From Planctomycetia bacterium (GTDB lineage: Bacteria > Planctomycetota > Planctomycetia > Gemmatales > HRBIN36): a stretch of 64,000 bases of DNA. Positions 56,004-64,000 of the stretch are shown one piece after another. The DNA lies in assembly GCA_016795155.1 (NCBI GenBank), contig JAEUIE010000057.1:62001-126000 (forward strand). Direction: 5' to 3'. Every line of letters starts with the position of its first letter. The first letter of the stretch is position 1. A program made the translations under genes and the position numbers. Below the pieces are notes generated by a model. That model ran no database searches, was not told the origin of the DNA, and saw only the letters and a program-made list of their open reading frames with translations.

Positions 56004-56450
56004 TAACAAAGAATTGAAAAGAAGCAGTGACAATTCTGAAAGTAACATCCAGCTAAGGCCGATAAACGGGGTGGGGAACCGTCTGTCATCTGAGATGGCA
56101 CGCTTGCTGGCGTTGCCGGAACTTGACAAGTGTTAACTGACTGTGCTAAGGCTGGTTAGCATTGACTGCGTGGCCTGCAGTTTCCCGACTCATCCAGTTT
56201 CACCGGGCAACCTGTTCACCTGTCTCTAACTCCTGATTTTCATTAGGGTTAGAACCGAACAACCAGAATCATATCGTAGATGGGTGAGAATCCATCAATT
56301 GGTATGACAAATGCTTGATGTTGCTGGAAGCCTGTGCAGTGTGGGGATAGTGTCCACCCCCAGCTTGCAGTTCTACGGATTGGGATTGCAGGTATCTGTA
56401 CAGATAGTTATTACGGGGGTCATGTGTTTCTGACAGGAGGTCTGGTGCAC
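56004..56450. other. Long intergenic region upstream of the pilin gene
   Basis: No protein-coding frame is supported here. The visible structure is a perfect 14-base palindrome (56393-56406) and a strong ribosome-binding site at the end. A riboswitch of GEMM or other known type was not seen. Confidence 0.4.
56393..56406. promoter_or_regulatory. 14-base palindrome, operator candidate
   Basis: TATCTGTACAGATA is its own reverse complement. It lies 45 bases upstream of the pilin-type start codon, a plausible operator position. The binding protein is unknown. Confidence 0.5.
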
Positions 56451-56771
56451 ATGCGGAAATTCATGTTGAAGTTGTGGAATGATGACCGTGGCGCCTTGTT
56501 GGCAACGGAATGGGTCTTTGTTTCCACGATTATGGTGGTAGGTGTAGTAGCCGGGTTGAAATCAGTTCAACAGGCAGTGGTGACAGAACTGGAAGACATG
56601 GCCAATGCGATTGGTTCGCTAAGCCAGTCTTATACCTTCTCAGGTACCAGTGGCTGTGCAGCATCGAGCAATGGCTCACGCTATCAGGATGCAGCTCATG
56701 CTGTAAACCTGACATCGAATGCTCAGGCGTTCAATGATGCAGCGGGTGCCGGCTCAGTCTGTCCTGACTAA
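56451..56771 (+). CDS. Solitary Flp-type pilin-like protein
   Basis: A 106-residue protein. A short basic leader is followed by GALLATEWVFVSTIMVVGVVAG, a Flp/Tad-type class III pilin signature with a Glu after the processing site and a hydrophobic helix. The rest (ELEDMANAIGSLSQSYTF) is helical, ending in a Ser/Ala/Thr-rich tail with two Cys. AGGAGG lies ten bases upstream of ATG 56451. No Tad secretion genes are nearby. Confidence 0.72.
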   Translation: MRKFMLKLWNDDRGALLATEWVFVSTIMVVGVVAGLKSVQQAVVTELEDMANAIGSLSQSYTFSGTSGCAASSNGSRYQDAAHAVNLTSNAQAFNDAAGAGSVCPD

Positions 56772-56795
56772 GTAGTACGCAGACCTCCAGAGACA

Positions 56796-56826
56796 CATTT
56801 TGTGTCTTTCCGGTGGACACAAAATG
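56796..56826 (+). terminator. First hairpin after the pilin gene
   Basis: CATTTTGTGTC and GACACAAAATG form an exact 11-bp stem around a 9-base loop. It has no T-run and stands ahead of the main terminator, so it may protect or slow transcripts. Confidence 0.5.
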
Positions 56827-56836
56827 AGATGATGAT

Positions 56837-56866
56837 CAGGCCACCTTCGGGTGGCCTGTTTGTGTT
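56837..56866 (+). terminator. Intrinsic terminator with TTCG loop
   Basis: CAGGCCACC and GGTGGCCTG form a 9-bp stem around TTCG, followed by TTTGTGTTTT. It lies after the pilin gene. Confidence 0.88.
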
Positions 56867-56910
56867 TTGACAGTGGATGTTGGTACGCCTCTGTACCCGC
56901 AATGTGCCCT

Positions 56911-56994
56911 TGCAATTGGCAGCCCGCAGCGCGAGCGAGGGGTGATGTGCAATGACTTCAGGTTATTGCAGCTTTCCTGGCGCTCGGGCTGCCA
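56911..56994. repeat. Repeat of the GCCCGCAGCGCGAGCGAGG type
   Basis: TTGGCAGCCCG and AGCGCGAGCGAGG are answered in reverse complement by CCTGGCGCTCGGGCTGCC. Further short arms (TGCAAT and ATTGCA) pair inside. The whole folds into an imperfect palindrome, unlike the terminators upstream. Confidence 0.6.
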
Positions 56995-57171
56995 TCGTGA
57001 TAGTACGTCTTGAACGAAGAGACTGTTAAAATACTCCGACAATAGCGACTCTGCCGCTCCTGCGGTGTAAGCTGCCTCGACTTATCCGTCTGCGTAAACC
57101 TTTCCTGCTGACAAGACTCTGCCGAACAGGGAAGATAGACCTTCTGATTTGCTTCAGCAGGATCTGCTCCC

Positions 57172-58452
57172 ATGACTTCGTTTCTGTTTCTGGCGCTGTT
57201 GGTCTCTAACCACGACTGGTGTCCGGACTGCGATAAAACGCCCGATGTTGAACCGCCAGTAGTGGCGCTGCGTGTGCTGGCACCACAGAAATCAACAGAT
57301 ACCGGCATGATTACCTATCGCGTCATTGCCACGAATCGTTCCATCGCCAAGGCATTTGACATTAAAGTGAAACTCGATCTGCCTGAGAAAACCACATTTC
57401 ATGCAGGCAACCCGCAGCCTGATAAACAGCAAAACACGCTGGTCTGGAACATTGGCAACATGCCGGGCAAATGTCAGCGACAGTTTGAAGTGACTCTGAA
57501 GACCGATGCGGATAGTGTTGTAGAAGCATGCTTCCGCATCAGCTATGAGCATGGCGTGTGTGTCTCCACCATCACCGCGTGCAAGCCACCGGGGAAGGCA
57601 GAGACTTTGCCTGTACCCAAAACTACCGGACAACTGAGCCTGACAAAAATCGGCCCGGCCAGGCAGGGTATGGGAACGCCGATTTTGTATTCGATGACGG
57701 TAACCAATTCAGGCAAAATTCCACTGCGTGAAGTGGAGTTGGAAGACGTGTTTCCTTCTAATTCAGTTTACGTGCCTGGGAGTGCCGACAACCAGGGACA
57801 ACTCATGGGCCCAGAAAGCAAAAGAATGTTGTGGCGACTGGGCAACATGTTGCCTGGAGAAACGCGAACGGTGACATTCAAAGTCAGGCCAAACCAGGTT
57901 GGGACGTTTCTGAATGTAGCACATGCCCGCGGACTTGATCCCGATGGTCTGAAAGTACAAAGCCCCGACAGCCACGCCACCACTGAAGTCAGCGGGATGG
58001 CGACGATTTACATGGAAGTGAAAGACCTGCAGGACCCGGTGTTTGTCGGCGGCTCAACGATGTATACCATTCTGGTGCGAAATACCGGCACCGCATCAGC
58101 AGGTAATATCCGTTTGCAGGGGGAAGTACCGACGGGTTTGCAGACAACGCGGGTAATGCCAGAGAATGAAGGGGCAGCTGCCGGGTTTCGACCAGGTGAA
58201 GGCCGCATCAACTTTGCGACATTTAACCTGGAGCCCAAACAGGAAAAACTGTTTCAGATTGAAGTACGAGCGGAAAGAGAGGCTCTGTACCGATTTCGGG
58301 TGTTTCTGACTTCGGATGTGCTGGATCCTGCACGTGGCGGACTGGTGGAGGATGAAACCACCACCGTCGTTAATGAAAAGCCGGTAGATTCGCAGACGCA
58401 ACTGCAACCACCTGGCAAGAGTGATCAATTAGCCAGGCAGACAGCAAAATAA
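57172..58452 (+). CDS. Secreted DUF11 repeat protein
   Basis: A 426-residue protein with three DUF11-type Ig-like modules, recognised by segments such as YRVIATNRSIAKAFDIKV, YSMTVTNSGKIPLREVE and YTILVRNTGTASAGNI. The N-terminus is weakly hydrophobic (MTSFLFLALLVSNH), read as a signal peptide. Such modules build surface or pilus-like proteins. The gene follows the pilin, consistent with an envelope role. A terminator shared with the convergent peptidase follows at 58456. Confidence 0.82.
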   Translation: MTSFLFLALLVSNHDWCPDCDKTPDVEPPVVALRVLAPQKSTDTGMITYRVIATNRSIAKAFDIKVKLDLPEKTTFHAGNPQPDKQQNTLVWNIGNMPGKCQRQFEVTLKTDADSVVEACFRISYEHGVCVSTITACKPPGKAETLPVPKTTGQLSLTKIGPARQGMGTPILYSMTVTNSGKIPLREVELEDVFPSNSVYVPGSADNQGQLMGPESKRMLWRLGNMLPGETRTVTFKVRPNQVGTFLNVAHARGLDPDGLKVQSPDSHATTEVSGMATIYMEVKDLQDPVFVGGSTMYTILVRNTGTASAGNIRLQGEVPTGLQTTRVMPENEGAAAGFRPGEGRINFATFNLEPKQEKLFQIEVRAEREALYRFRVFLTSDVLDPARGGLVEDETTTVVNEKPVDSQTQLQPPGKSDQLARQTAK

Positions 58453-58455
58453 AAA

Positions 58456-58477
58456 ACGGACGCCAATGGGCGTCCGT
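58456..58477. terminator. Intrinsic terminator between convergent genes
   Basis: ACGGACGCC pairs with GGCGTCCGT around AATG. On the minus strand it runs into TTTTTTATTTT, strong; on the plus strand it is followed by a weaker GGGTTTTG. It serves the M28 peptidase gene mainly. Confidence 0.88.
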
Positions 58478-58498
58478 GATGGGTTTTGTTGAAGCTGA

Positions 58499-60079
58499 TT
58501 ACTTCTTTTCTTCAGCCTTCTTCTCTTCGGTTTTCTTTTCTTCCACTTTCTTCTCAGGATCGCGTTTGCCGTTCTTGCGTTCAGGCACTTCAGGTTTTTC
58601 GCGATTGAGCAATTCAGGCATGTTGGCTACTCGCATAGCCGTTAGCGCCATCACTTGGGAGCCTTGAATTAGGTCTGGCTCACGTGCTTTATCGAGCGTA
58701 TCGCTCTGGGAATGGTGAGTCAGGTAGTACTCAGCGGGGTCTTGCCGGAAGGCAAAGCCTGGAACACCAGCACCATCAAAGGGCAGGTGATCGGTGCCTC
58801 CCTGGGAACCCGTCGTGATATCGACGTTCAGTTCCTTCAGGCTGACCAGTTCAGCTTCCAGAATGGGTTTCAGCACAGTGCGGCCTTGCAGTGGAATGGA
58901 AAGTACGCGGCCTGTGCCGGTATCGTGCACCAGGGCCATGGAGATGCGCTTGAGTTCATCTTCATGAGTTTTGACATAAGCTCGTGAGCCATGCAGTCCT
59001 TGTTCTTCACCGGTAAAGAGTGCAATGCGAATGGTGCGCTTGGGACGAATACCTTCCTTGGCGAGTTTGCCCAGCGTGCGGGCAGCTTCGAGCACCACCG
59101 AGGTGCCTGTGCCATTATCTGTAGTGCCTTGGCCGAGATCCCACGAGTCGAGGTGAGCACCGATAACAACGAATTCATCAGGCTTCTCGGTGCCTTTGAT
59201 TTCACCAACCGTGTTGTAAACCGTAATCGGGCCAGGGATAATCTTGGCTTCGATTTCGACTTCAACCTTAACTGGTGTCGCATCCTTGCGGGTCAACAGT
59301 CTATAGAGCATGGCATAATCATCATGCGACATGAAAAGTGAAGGCAGCGGATCACCTGCTGTGCCTCGATCACCCCTACCCCAGGAACCTGTCATATTGA
59401 GCAGGCCGTGAGGCTTGGCAGAATCGGTGAGCGTGCAGGCTACACCTTCAGAGCGGAGGAACTGATCAATCGACCGCATGAAATCAGGCGAACTGCCACC
59501 ACCACCCGGACGACGGCGTGGCATGTTGGACGGATCACGAGGCTTGCCGATGTCAGCGATGGGGCGGACATCGGAAGGTTTGCTGCGCATGATAATAGCG
59601 TTTTTCAGTTTGCCTTTGTACTTGTTCAGTTCTTCCTGGCTGGTGGCATCGAGGAAGATCACTTCGCCAGTCAGTTTGCCTTGAGTGCCTGGCGTCCAGG
59701 CGCGGGAGGCAACGGCTAGCCAGCGATTGGTGTTGGGTTCCACCATCTTCATGCGGGCAAAGCCACGTTCCCAACCAGCGGGGATGGTGTAAGGCTCCAG
59801 TTTGACGTTCTCCAGGCCGTAGCTTTTGAACTTCTCTAAAGCCCAGTCGTTGGCTCGTTTCAGGTTTTCCGAACCGGTGACTCGTGGTCCAATCACATCG
59901 CTGAGATAAGTAAGGTTCGACATAATTTCCTGTCGTTCCTTTACTTCATTGATGATGGTTTGATCAATTTCCAGAGGAGTTTTTGATGCCGTCTTGGGGG
60001 CAGCATCTTCGGCCCAAACCATCGCGCTGATCATGCATACAATAGCGGCCAGACAGGCCATTCGCCACACGGATTTCAT
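58499..60079 (-). CDS. M28-family zinc aminopeptidase, secreted
   Basis: A 526-residue protein with a signal peptide (MKSVWRMACLAAIVCMISAMVWA). Zinc ligands and catalytic residues are readable in order: His and Asp in GAHLDSWD, Asp in TTDNGTGT, Glu in FTGEEQGLHGS, Asp in VHDTGTG and His in YYLTHHSQSD. A protease-associated region lies between. The C-terminus is Lys/Glu-rich repeats (EEKKTEEKKAEEKK). GGAG lies eight bases before ATG 60079. It likely frees amino acids outside the cell. Confidence 0.93.
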   Translation of the reverse strand: MKSVWRMACLAAIVCMISAMVWAEDAAPKTASKTPLEIDQTIINEVKERQEIMSNLTYLSDVIGPRVTGSENLKRANDWALEKFKSYGLENVKLEPYTIPAGWERGFARMKMVEPNTNRWLAVASRAWTPGTQGKLTGEVIFLDATSQEELNKYKGKLKNAIIMRSKPSDVRPIADIGKPRDPSNMPRRRPGGGGSSPDFMRSIDQFLRSEGVACTLTDSAKPHGLLNMTGSWGRGDRGTAGDPLPSLFMSHDDYAMLYRLLTRKDATPVKVEVEIEAKIIPGPITVYNTVGEIKGTEKPDEFVVIGAHLDSWDLGQGTTDNGTGTSVVLEAARTLGKLAKEGIRPKRTIRIALFTGEEQGLHGSRAYVKTHEDELKRISMALVHDTGTGRVLSIPLQGRTVLKPILEAELVSLKELNVDITTGSQGGTDHLPFDGAGVPGFAFRQDPAEYYLTHHSQSDTLDKAREPDLIQGSQVMALTAMRVANMPELLNREKPEVPERKNGKRDPEKKVEEKKTEEKKAEEKK

Positions 60080-60186
60080 TCGCACATCTCCACAGATGAA
60101 GGTCTTGCAAGTCAAGCTATGGTGTACCGCTTGCACCGGCAGATTGCCAGAAGAAAGCATGTTCTCATGGGATTATCAGAATTTGA

Positions 60187-63100
60187 TCAGACAACGGGAA
60201 CCGGGCTTTGCCATTGATCCACATCCTGCCGGCAATGGGGGGTGAAATGCTCAATGCCCAGGGCTGTTTGGTAAGCCTGCAGACCCAGTTCACTCAGTAC
60301 AGGCAATTGTTCAAGTTGAATACCAACGATGGTTCGGTAGAGAATGACTTCATCGTTACGATTGATGTTGACAAGCTGAGTATGCGGATACGCAGTGGTA
60401 GCCACCTCACCCAGTTTGATGCCCTGTGGCGATTCATTCGCCATCAGAAACACAGCTTCGCCTGTATGATCATCATTGAGGAAATGCATCATCGGCTCTG
60501 CTTCATTGTAAACTTTCTGAAAGGCAGCAGCGGTATCGGGGTTCTTGTCAAGAAACAATCCTGCTGCATCATCGAGCACTAATCGTTGTTCAAGAAAACG
60601 TTTGGCTTCCTGCATGATCAGGTCGCGGACAGGTTTCAGCTGGTCAATCGTAGAAAGACAAAGTTCCCCGATGCGTGGATGCGATTTTTCCATGCGCTCG
60701 GAGACAAAATGGTCGATCTTGTCGAGATCATAACTGGTGATGCTGTCAACAAACTGCTGTACGGCCTGCAGCATGTCGTTGCAGCCATAGGGAATGATGA
60801 CCGATTCGGTGATGCGATTGACCGTGACAGGCTTTTCGGGCAATTTCTCCATGTCGAGAGTTGCCTTCTGCAATTCGAGCAAGCGGCTTCGGCAAAAACG
60901 AACATCACGGGTCTGATCAGAGCAGGCGCCACGGAAACCGATATAGACTTTAGAGATGTACTCATTCATGACAGCCCGCAGTCGAGCACGGTAGATGGCG
61001 AGCAGACGCTCGCCGGGAGTGGTCATGCTGGGCCACTTCTTTTTCGGCACAGCTTTCAGGCGATCATACTCAGCTAAATCCTGCCGTAGATATTCGAGAG
61101 CCTGAACGTATTCTGACTGAGCCTGTTTGGCTTTGGCTTCATGGGAGGCAATCCAGCTATCGAGTTTGGTGATAGCGTAGCGGAGAGCCTCTTCGGTAGC
61201 GCCCATCCGAAGGCCTGATTTATCGAGATGTCGATAGACTGTGAAGACCAGTCTGGTAGCGCCGGTACGGACTACCTTTTCGCAGGCATCCTTGAGCGCG
61301 CGATGCAGCTTGGTGTTGTTCTCCGCGAGGTCCAGCGGGTTGGCGCTGGAGCCTTCGCCCGTGGAACCAAGACTTTTGACGATCTCCCTCAATGCTCGTT
61401 TCACTTCATCGCTGTTGGGCAGCTTTTCATGAATGCCATGCTGAAATGGGGCGATGATCGTTTTGATGATGTCTTCGCTGGAGTAGCCGAGCGAACGTTT
61501 GGCAGCCAGTTCAAAGTACTGAAACAGTGATTCGGGCGAGAGTTTCTCGTAGTGGAAGAAACCATCGATCCGGTGCCTCACGACATTCTGTATTTCAGGT
61601 GTCGCTGAGATCAACCATTTGTCGAGAATGCGCTGGAAGACCAGATGCGAAGCTTTGCGGATGAGCGCGCGACGAGGCGAATTCAGCACACGAAGCCCCA
61701 TCGTCTGATAAGGCGATGTGCCAGCAGTAAGGCGAACAGGATCAGCCACGCGACCGAGAGCTGTTGTCAGTAGTCGGTTGAGCACTTCAGCTACCTTCTG
61801 AATCTGAAGCGGTGCGTTATCCTTGCGTTCCTGGGTTGCAGCGGGGCGTGGCGGGGTTTCAATGAGCTGCACCTGCGTAAACGGTGGCGTGGAATCTTCT
61901 ACCCATTCAGACTTGGATTCATAGATGGCTCGGAACGGCATGCCAGCCTGCTGATAGTGGTACAACTCATACAGCGCAGCTACGGCATTGGCTTCAGGCA
62001 GATCGGCAGCTTCCATGCAGGCATCATCAGGCACATAGCAGATGCCGACGATTTCAGGTTCCGCGATATCCATTTTCCGCATGAGGTGCTTGATGATGTA
62101 GGCACAGTCAATCATCATGCCGCTGGCGGTGCCACCCCCAAGATGTCCCACGATATAGATGCGTGGAGTGGTGGAAAGAAATGATTCCTTGGTGTTCTTT
62201 TCGGTTTCGGCTTGAACCACCGGGTCCATGATGGTTTTGAGGTCGCGTTCAAACCTGGCGCTGAAGGAGCGATAATGCTCAATCAGAGCCAGTCGCCCCA
62301 AGGCACGGATGCCACTTGTCATCTGCGTCCGTGGCATACGGTAGAGAATGTTGGTATTCAGCCATTCTTCCACGGGCGGCAGGCTGTCACGTGACCGGAT
62401 GTAGCGTGCTGGCCGGTTCAGTCGGGTTAAAACCAGGTCTTCATGGGTATCGATTCGTGCCAGGTGATCGCCGGGAGGAGCAGGATCAGTATCGACGGCA
62501 ATGGATCGAATGATAGGTAAGCCTGACGGGCCGTACTGCAATTGCAGGCTTTGTTTGAGCCATTGCAGAGTGGCGCGTCCGAACTGCCCCAATCCAATCA
62601 ATATGGATGGACGCAATACTCCCGTAGAAGAGTCCTGAATGGGAGCAACTACAGCACGCTGGGGTGATGGTTTCCTTACCTGAGTAATGAGTCCGCTGGC
62701 CATTCGGCTGCCAACATGATGTGTCACCGGGCCCAGTTCGAAGTAATCATCTACCCGAAGCGACGTACCAGCAATAGTGGCGTCTGGTGGCTGAGACTTC
62801 CCCCGCATGGGGCTGACTGGAATCGGGCTTTTGGGAGCCAGTGGTATTTCAGGAATTTCGGTCGGCGCTTCCACTGTAGGTTTCAGCAGGGAATGACGGA
62901 GCATGTGCACCATCGTCATGCAGTTTTCCCAGCGGTCACCTGGCTTCTTGGATAGTGCCTTTGAGATGATGTGGCGGTCAGCCGGTGGCAATGGCTCAAC
63001 GTTGGGTACAGCCTGAATGTGCTGCATCATCAACTGCTTGGCATTGGTGCCACTGAACGGGCGAATGCCTGTCAGAAGTTCCTGAAAGACAATGGCCAGG

Positions 63101-63717
63101 CTATACTGATCACTGCAGCGGCTGACATAGCCTTCAAATGTTTCGGGTGCGGCATATACCGGTGTTACTCCACCGGTAACTTTTGCATTGACACCTTCCA
63201 GATCTTTCACCAGGCCGAAATCGCCAATCTTGATGTGGTTGTACATCAGGAAGAGATTCTGCGGCTTGATGTCGAGGTGAAGCAGGTCGTGCTCGGTGGT
63301 CATAATGTCGAGTGCTTCAGCGATTTCTTCCATGTATCCCAGCAACTCTTCGCGGGGAATGCCCATCAGACCTTTGCTGCGGTAGACCCGGAACCGATCA
63401 TACAGATTGCAGTCGGCCAGTTCCGTGACAATGATCAAACGGCCTTCAATGATCTCATAGCGTTCAATGCTGAGGATGTAAGGATGTCGAATATTCTTGA
63501 TGCGTTCAATGGAACGCAGTTCCTGTTCTGCCTTGATGCTGTCATCCACCGCACCGACATCTTCGAGATCGCCATAAACGAATTTGATGGCTTTCTGAAT
63601 CTTGCCTGGAGCTTCACATTTCCAGACTTCACCAAATCCACCACCGCCCAGGCGTTCGATGAGCCGGTATCCCGGAATGGGTTCAGCATCGGCTTCAATC
63701 AACAGGGGCATGGGCAC
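60187..63717 (-). CDS. Serine/threonine protein kinase fused to a tubulin/FtsZ-like domain
   Basis: A 1176-residue protein. Residues about 15-275 form a kinase: GGGGFGEV (23-31), Lys45, catalytic loop HLDIKPQN with Leu in place of Arg (147-154), DFG (166-168). A Pro-rich linker follows. From about 370 a second nucleotide-binding domain starts: ILIGLGQFG (372-380), AVDTD (407-411), and the tubulin-type signature GHLGGGTASGMMIDCAY (524-540). Family resemblance is to the Pfam group 'Tubulin-like' (Tubulin_2). The C-terminal 500 residues are helical. No membrane span is seen. Confidence 0.88.
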   Translation of the reverse strand: MPMPLLIEADAEPIPGYRLIERLGGGGFGEVWKCEAPGKIQKAIKFVYGDLEDVGAVDDSIKAEQELRSIERIKNIRHPYILSIERYEIIEGRLIIVTELADCNLYDRFRVYRSKGLMGIPREELLGYMEEIAEALDIMTTEHDLLHLDIKPQNLFLMYNHIKIGDFGLVKDLEGVNAKVTGGVTPVYAAPETFEGYVSRCSDQYSLAIVFQELLTGIRPFSGTNAKQLMMQHIQAVPNVEPLPPADRHIISKALSKKPGDRWENCMTMVHMLRHSLLKPTVEAPTEIPEIPLAPKSPIPVSPMRGKSQPPDATIAGTSLRVDDYFELGPVTHHVGSRMASGLITQVRKPSPQRAVVAPIQDSSTGVLRPSILIGLGQFGRATLQWLKQSLQLQYGPSGLPIIRSIAVDTDPAPPGDHLARIDTHEDLVLTRLNRPARYIRSRDSLPPVEEWLNTNILYRMPRTQMTSGIRALGRLALIEHYRSFSARFERDLKTIMDPVVQAETEKNTKESFLSTTPRIYIVGHLGGGTASGMMIDCAYIIKHLMRKMDIAEPEIVGICYVPDDACMEAADLPEANAVAALYELYHYQQAGMPFRAIYESKSEWVEDSTPPFTQVQLIETPPRPAATQERKDNAPLQIQKVAEVLNRLLTTALGRVADPVRLTAGTSPYQTMGLRVLNSPRRALIRKASHLVFQRILDKWLISATPEIQNVVRHRIDGFFHYEKLSPESLFQYFELAAKRSLGYSSEDIIKTIIAPFQHGIHEKLPNSDEVKRALREIVKSLGSTGEGSSANPLDLAENNTKLHRALKDACEKVVRTGATRLVFTVYRHLDKSGLRMGATEEALRYAITKLDSWIASHEAKAKQAQSEYVQALEYLRQDLAEYDRLKAVPKKKWPSMTTPGERLLAIYRARLRAVMNEYISKVYIGFRGACSDQTRDVRFCRSRLLELQKATLDMEKLPEKPVTVNRITESVIIPYGCNDMLQAVQQFVDSITSYDLDKIDHFVSERMEKSHPRIGELCLSTIDQLKPVRDLIMQEAKRFLEQRLVLDDAAGLFLDKNPDTAAAFQKVYNEAEPMMHFLNDDHTGEAVFLMANESPQGIKLGEVATTAYPHTQLVNINRNDEVILYRTIVGIQLEQLPVLSELGLQAYQTALGIEHFTPHCRQDVDQWQSPVPVV

Positions 63718-63939
63718 TCATCACACGGAATAATGGCTCTCAACTCTAGTTCGCAGTGGGGGATGTGACAAATCGTTGAGATTGCGCAGATTGGAAACTG
63801 AGGCGAATCCTGGCAAGGATCATCGTGCGATTGATACTACCCTGATATCTTTCCTGTCCAGCGTGGATTCACAATGTTTAAAATTCAGGCCTGTTGCTAT
63901 TTGTTTTCTGCTGACTAAAATGTAAGTAGGTATCCCGCT

Positions 63940-64000
63940 ATGAAATCCTTGCGAAATAATTCTGGTTTGCCTCCTGCCTTGCTGGCACATCTCTTCCTGC
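63940..64000 (+). CDS. Start of a gene truncated by the window edge
   Basis: ATG 63940 opens a frame reading MKSLRNNSGLPPALLAHLF to the edge. A GTAGG sits nine bases upstream. Only 20 codons are seen, so the product cannot be named. Confidence 0.4.
   Translation, partial: MKSLRNNSGLPPALLAHLFL

Noticed and set aside
62971-63768. 265-codon plus-strand frame
   Set aside because: It lies wholly antisense to the kinase domain of the kinase-tubulin gene and has no family features; an effect of codon usage.

Overview
The window looks like a planctomycete chromosome, probably close to the Gemmata group. The evidence is the gene repertoire: a DUF1501 protein, two DUF1559-type secreted proteins, large serine/threonine kinases fused to other domains, an EF-hand lipoprotein, a DUF11 repeat protein, and methanofuran-type C1 cofactor genes beside a pterin gene. 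Base composition is near 50-55% G+C and no rRNA operon is present. The exact genus cannot be fixed from the sequence alone.

Layout. Bases 1-3152 are the right end of an integrated phage-like element: a truncated virion-type gene, a terminase large and small subunit pair, and a 3' fragment of tRNA-Val(CAC) that marks the attachment site. From about 3.2 to 9.4 kb come a Gfo/Idh/MocA oxidoreductase, a membrane-tethered acyl carrier protein and the PrkA kinase/YeaH pair. Their usual third partner, SpoVR, lies 18.5 kb away at 27.3 kb. From 9.5 to 16.5 kb come a diadenylate cyclase-like protein, a GT2 glycosyltransferase coupled to a BshC-like protein, and a lepA-lepB operon whose signal peptidase is greatly enlarged. 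From 16.7 to 31.2 kb come a kinase-GAF protein, a zinc-ribbon/trypsin/HEAT protein, two decayed genes, an ArsR-SulP operon with a clear operator, a PAP2 phosphatase, SpoVR and a GT39 transferase carrying repeat insertions.

From 31.4 to 46.4 kb come metK, a YdjC deacetylase, two small lipoproteins with terminators, an ECF sigma/anti-sigma pair, a GAF-receiver protein, a doubly frameshifted gene, and the DUF1559 pair. These are followed by ribH, a methanofuran cluster (mfnF-like, mfnE-like, mfnB) with a FolK-SDR fusion, and two FKBP isomerases. From 46.6 to 64 kb come mostly cell-surface and signalling genes: EF-hand lipoprotein, response regulator, DUF1501 protein, Ppx/GppA, EVE protein, DHH phosphoesterase, solitary Flp-type pilin, DUF11 protein and M28 peptidase. 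The window closes with a 1176-residue fusion of a protein kinase to a tubulin/FtsZ-like domain.

Two loci look most worth following: the kinase-tubulin fusion (60.2-63.7 kb) and the methanofuran/pterin island (41.3-45.4 kb) with its FolK-SDR fusion lacking the standard SDR active-site tyrosine. The window is also peppered with small palindromic repeats of several families, some of them inside coding sequence.
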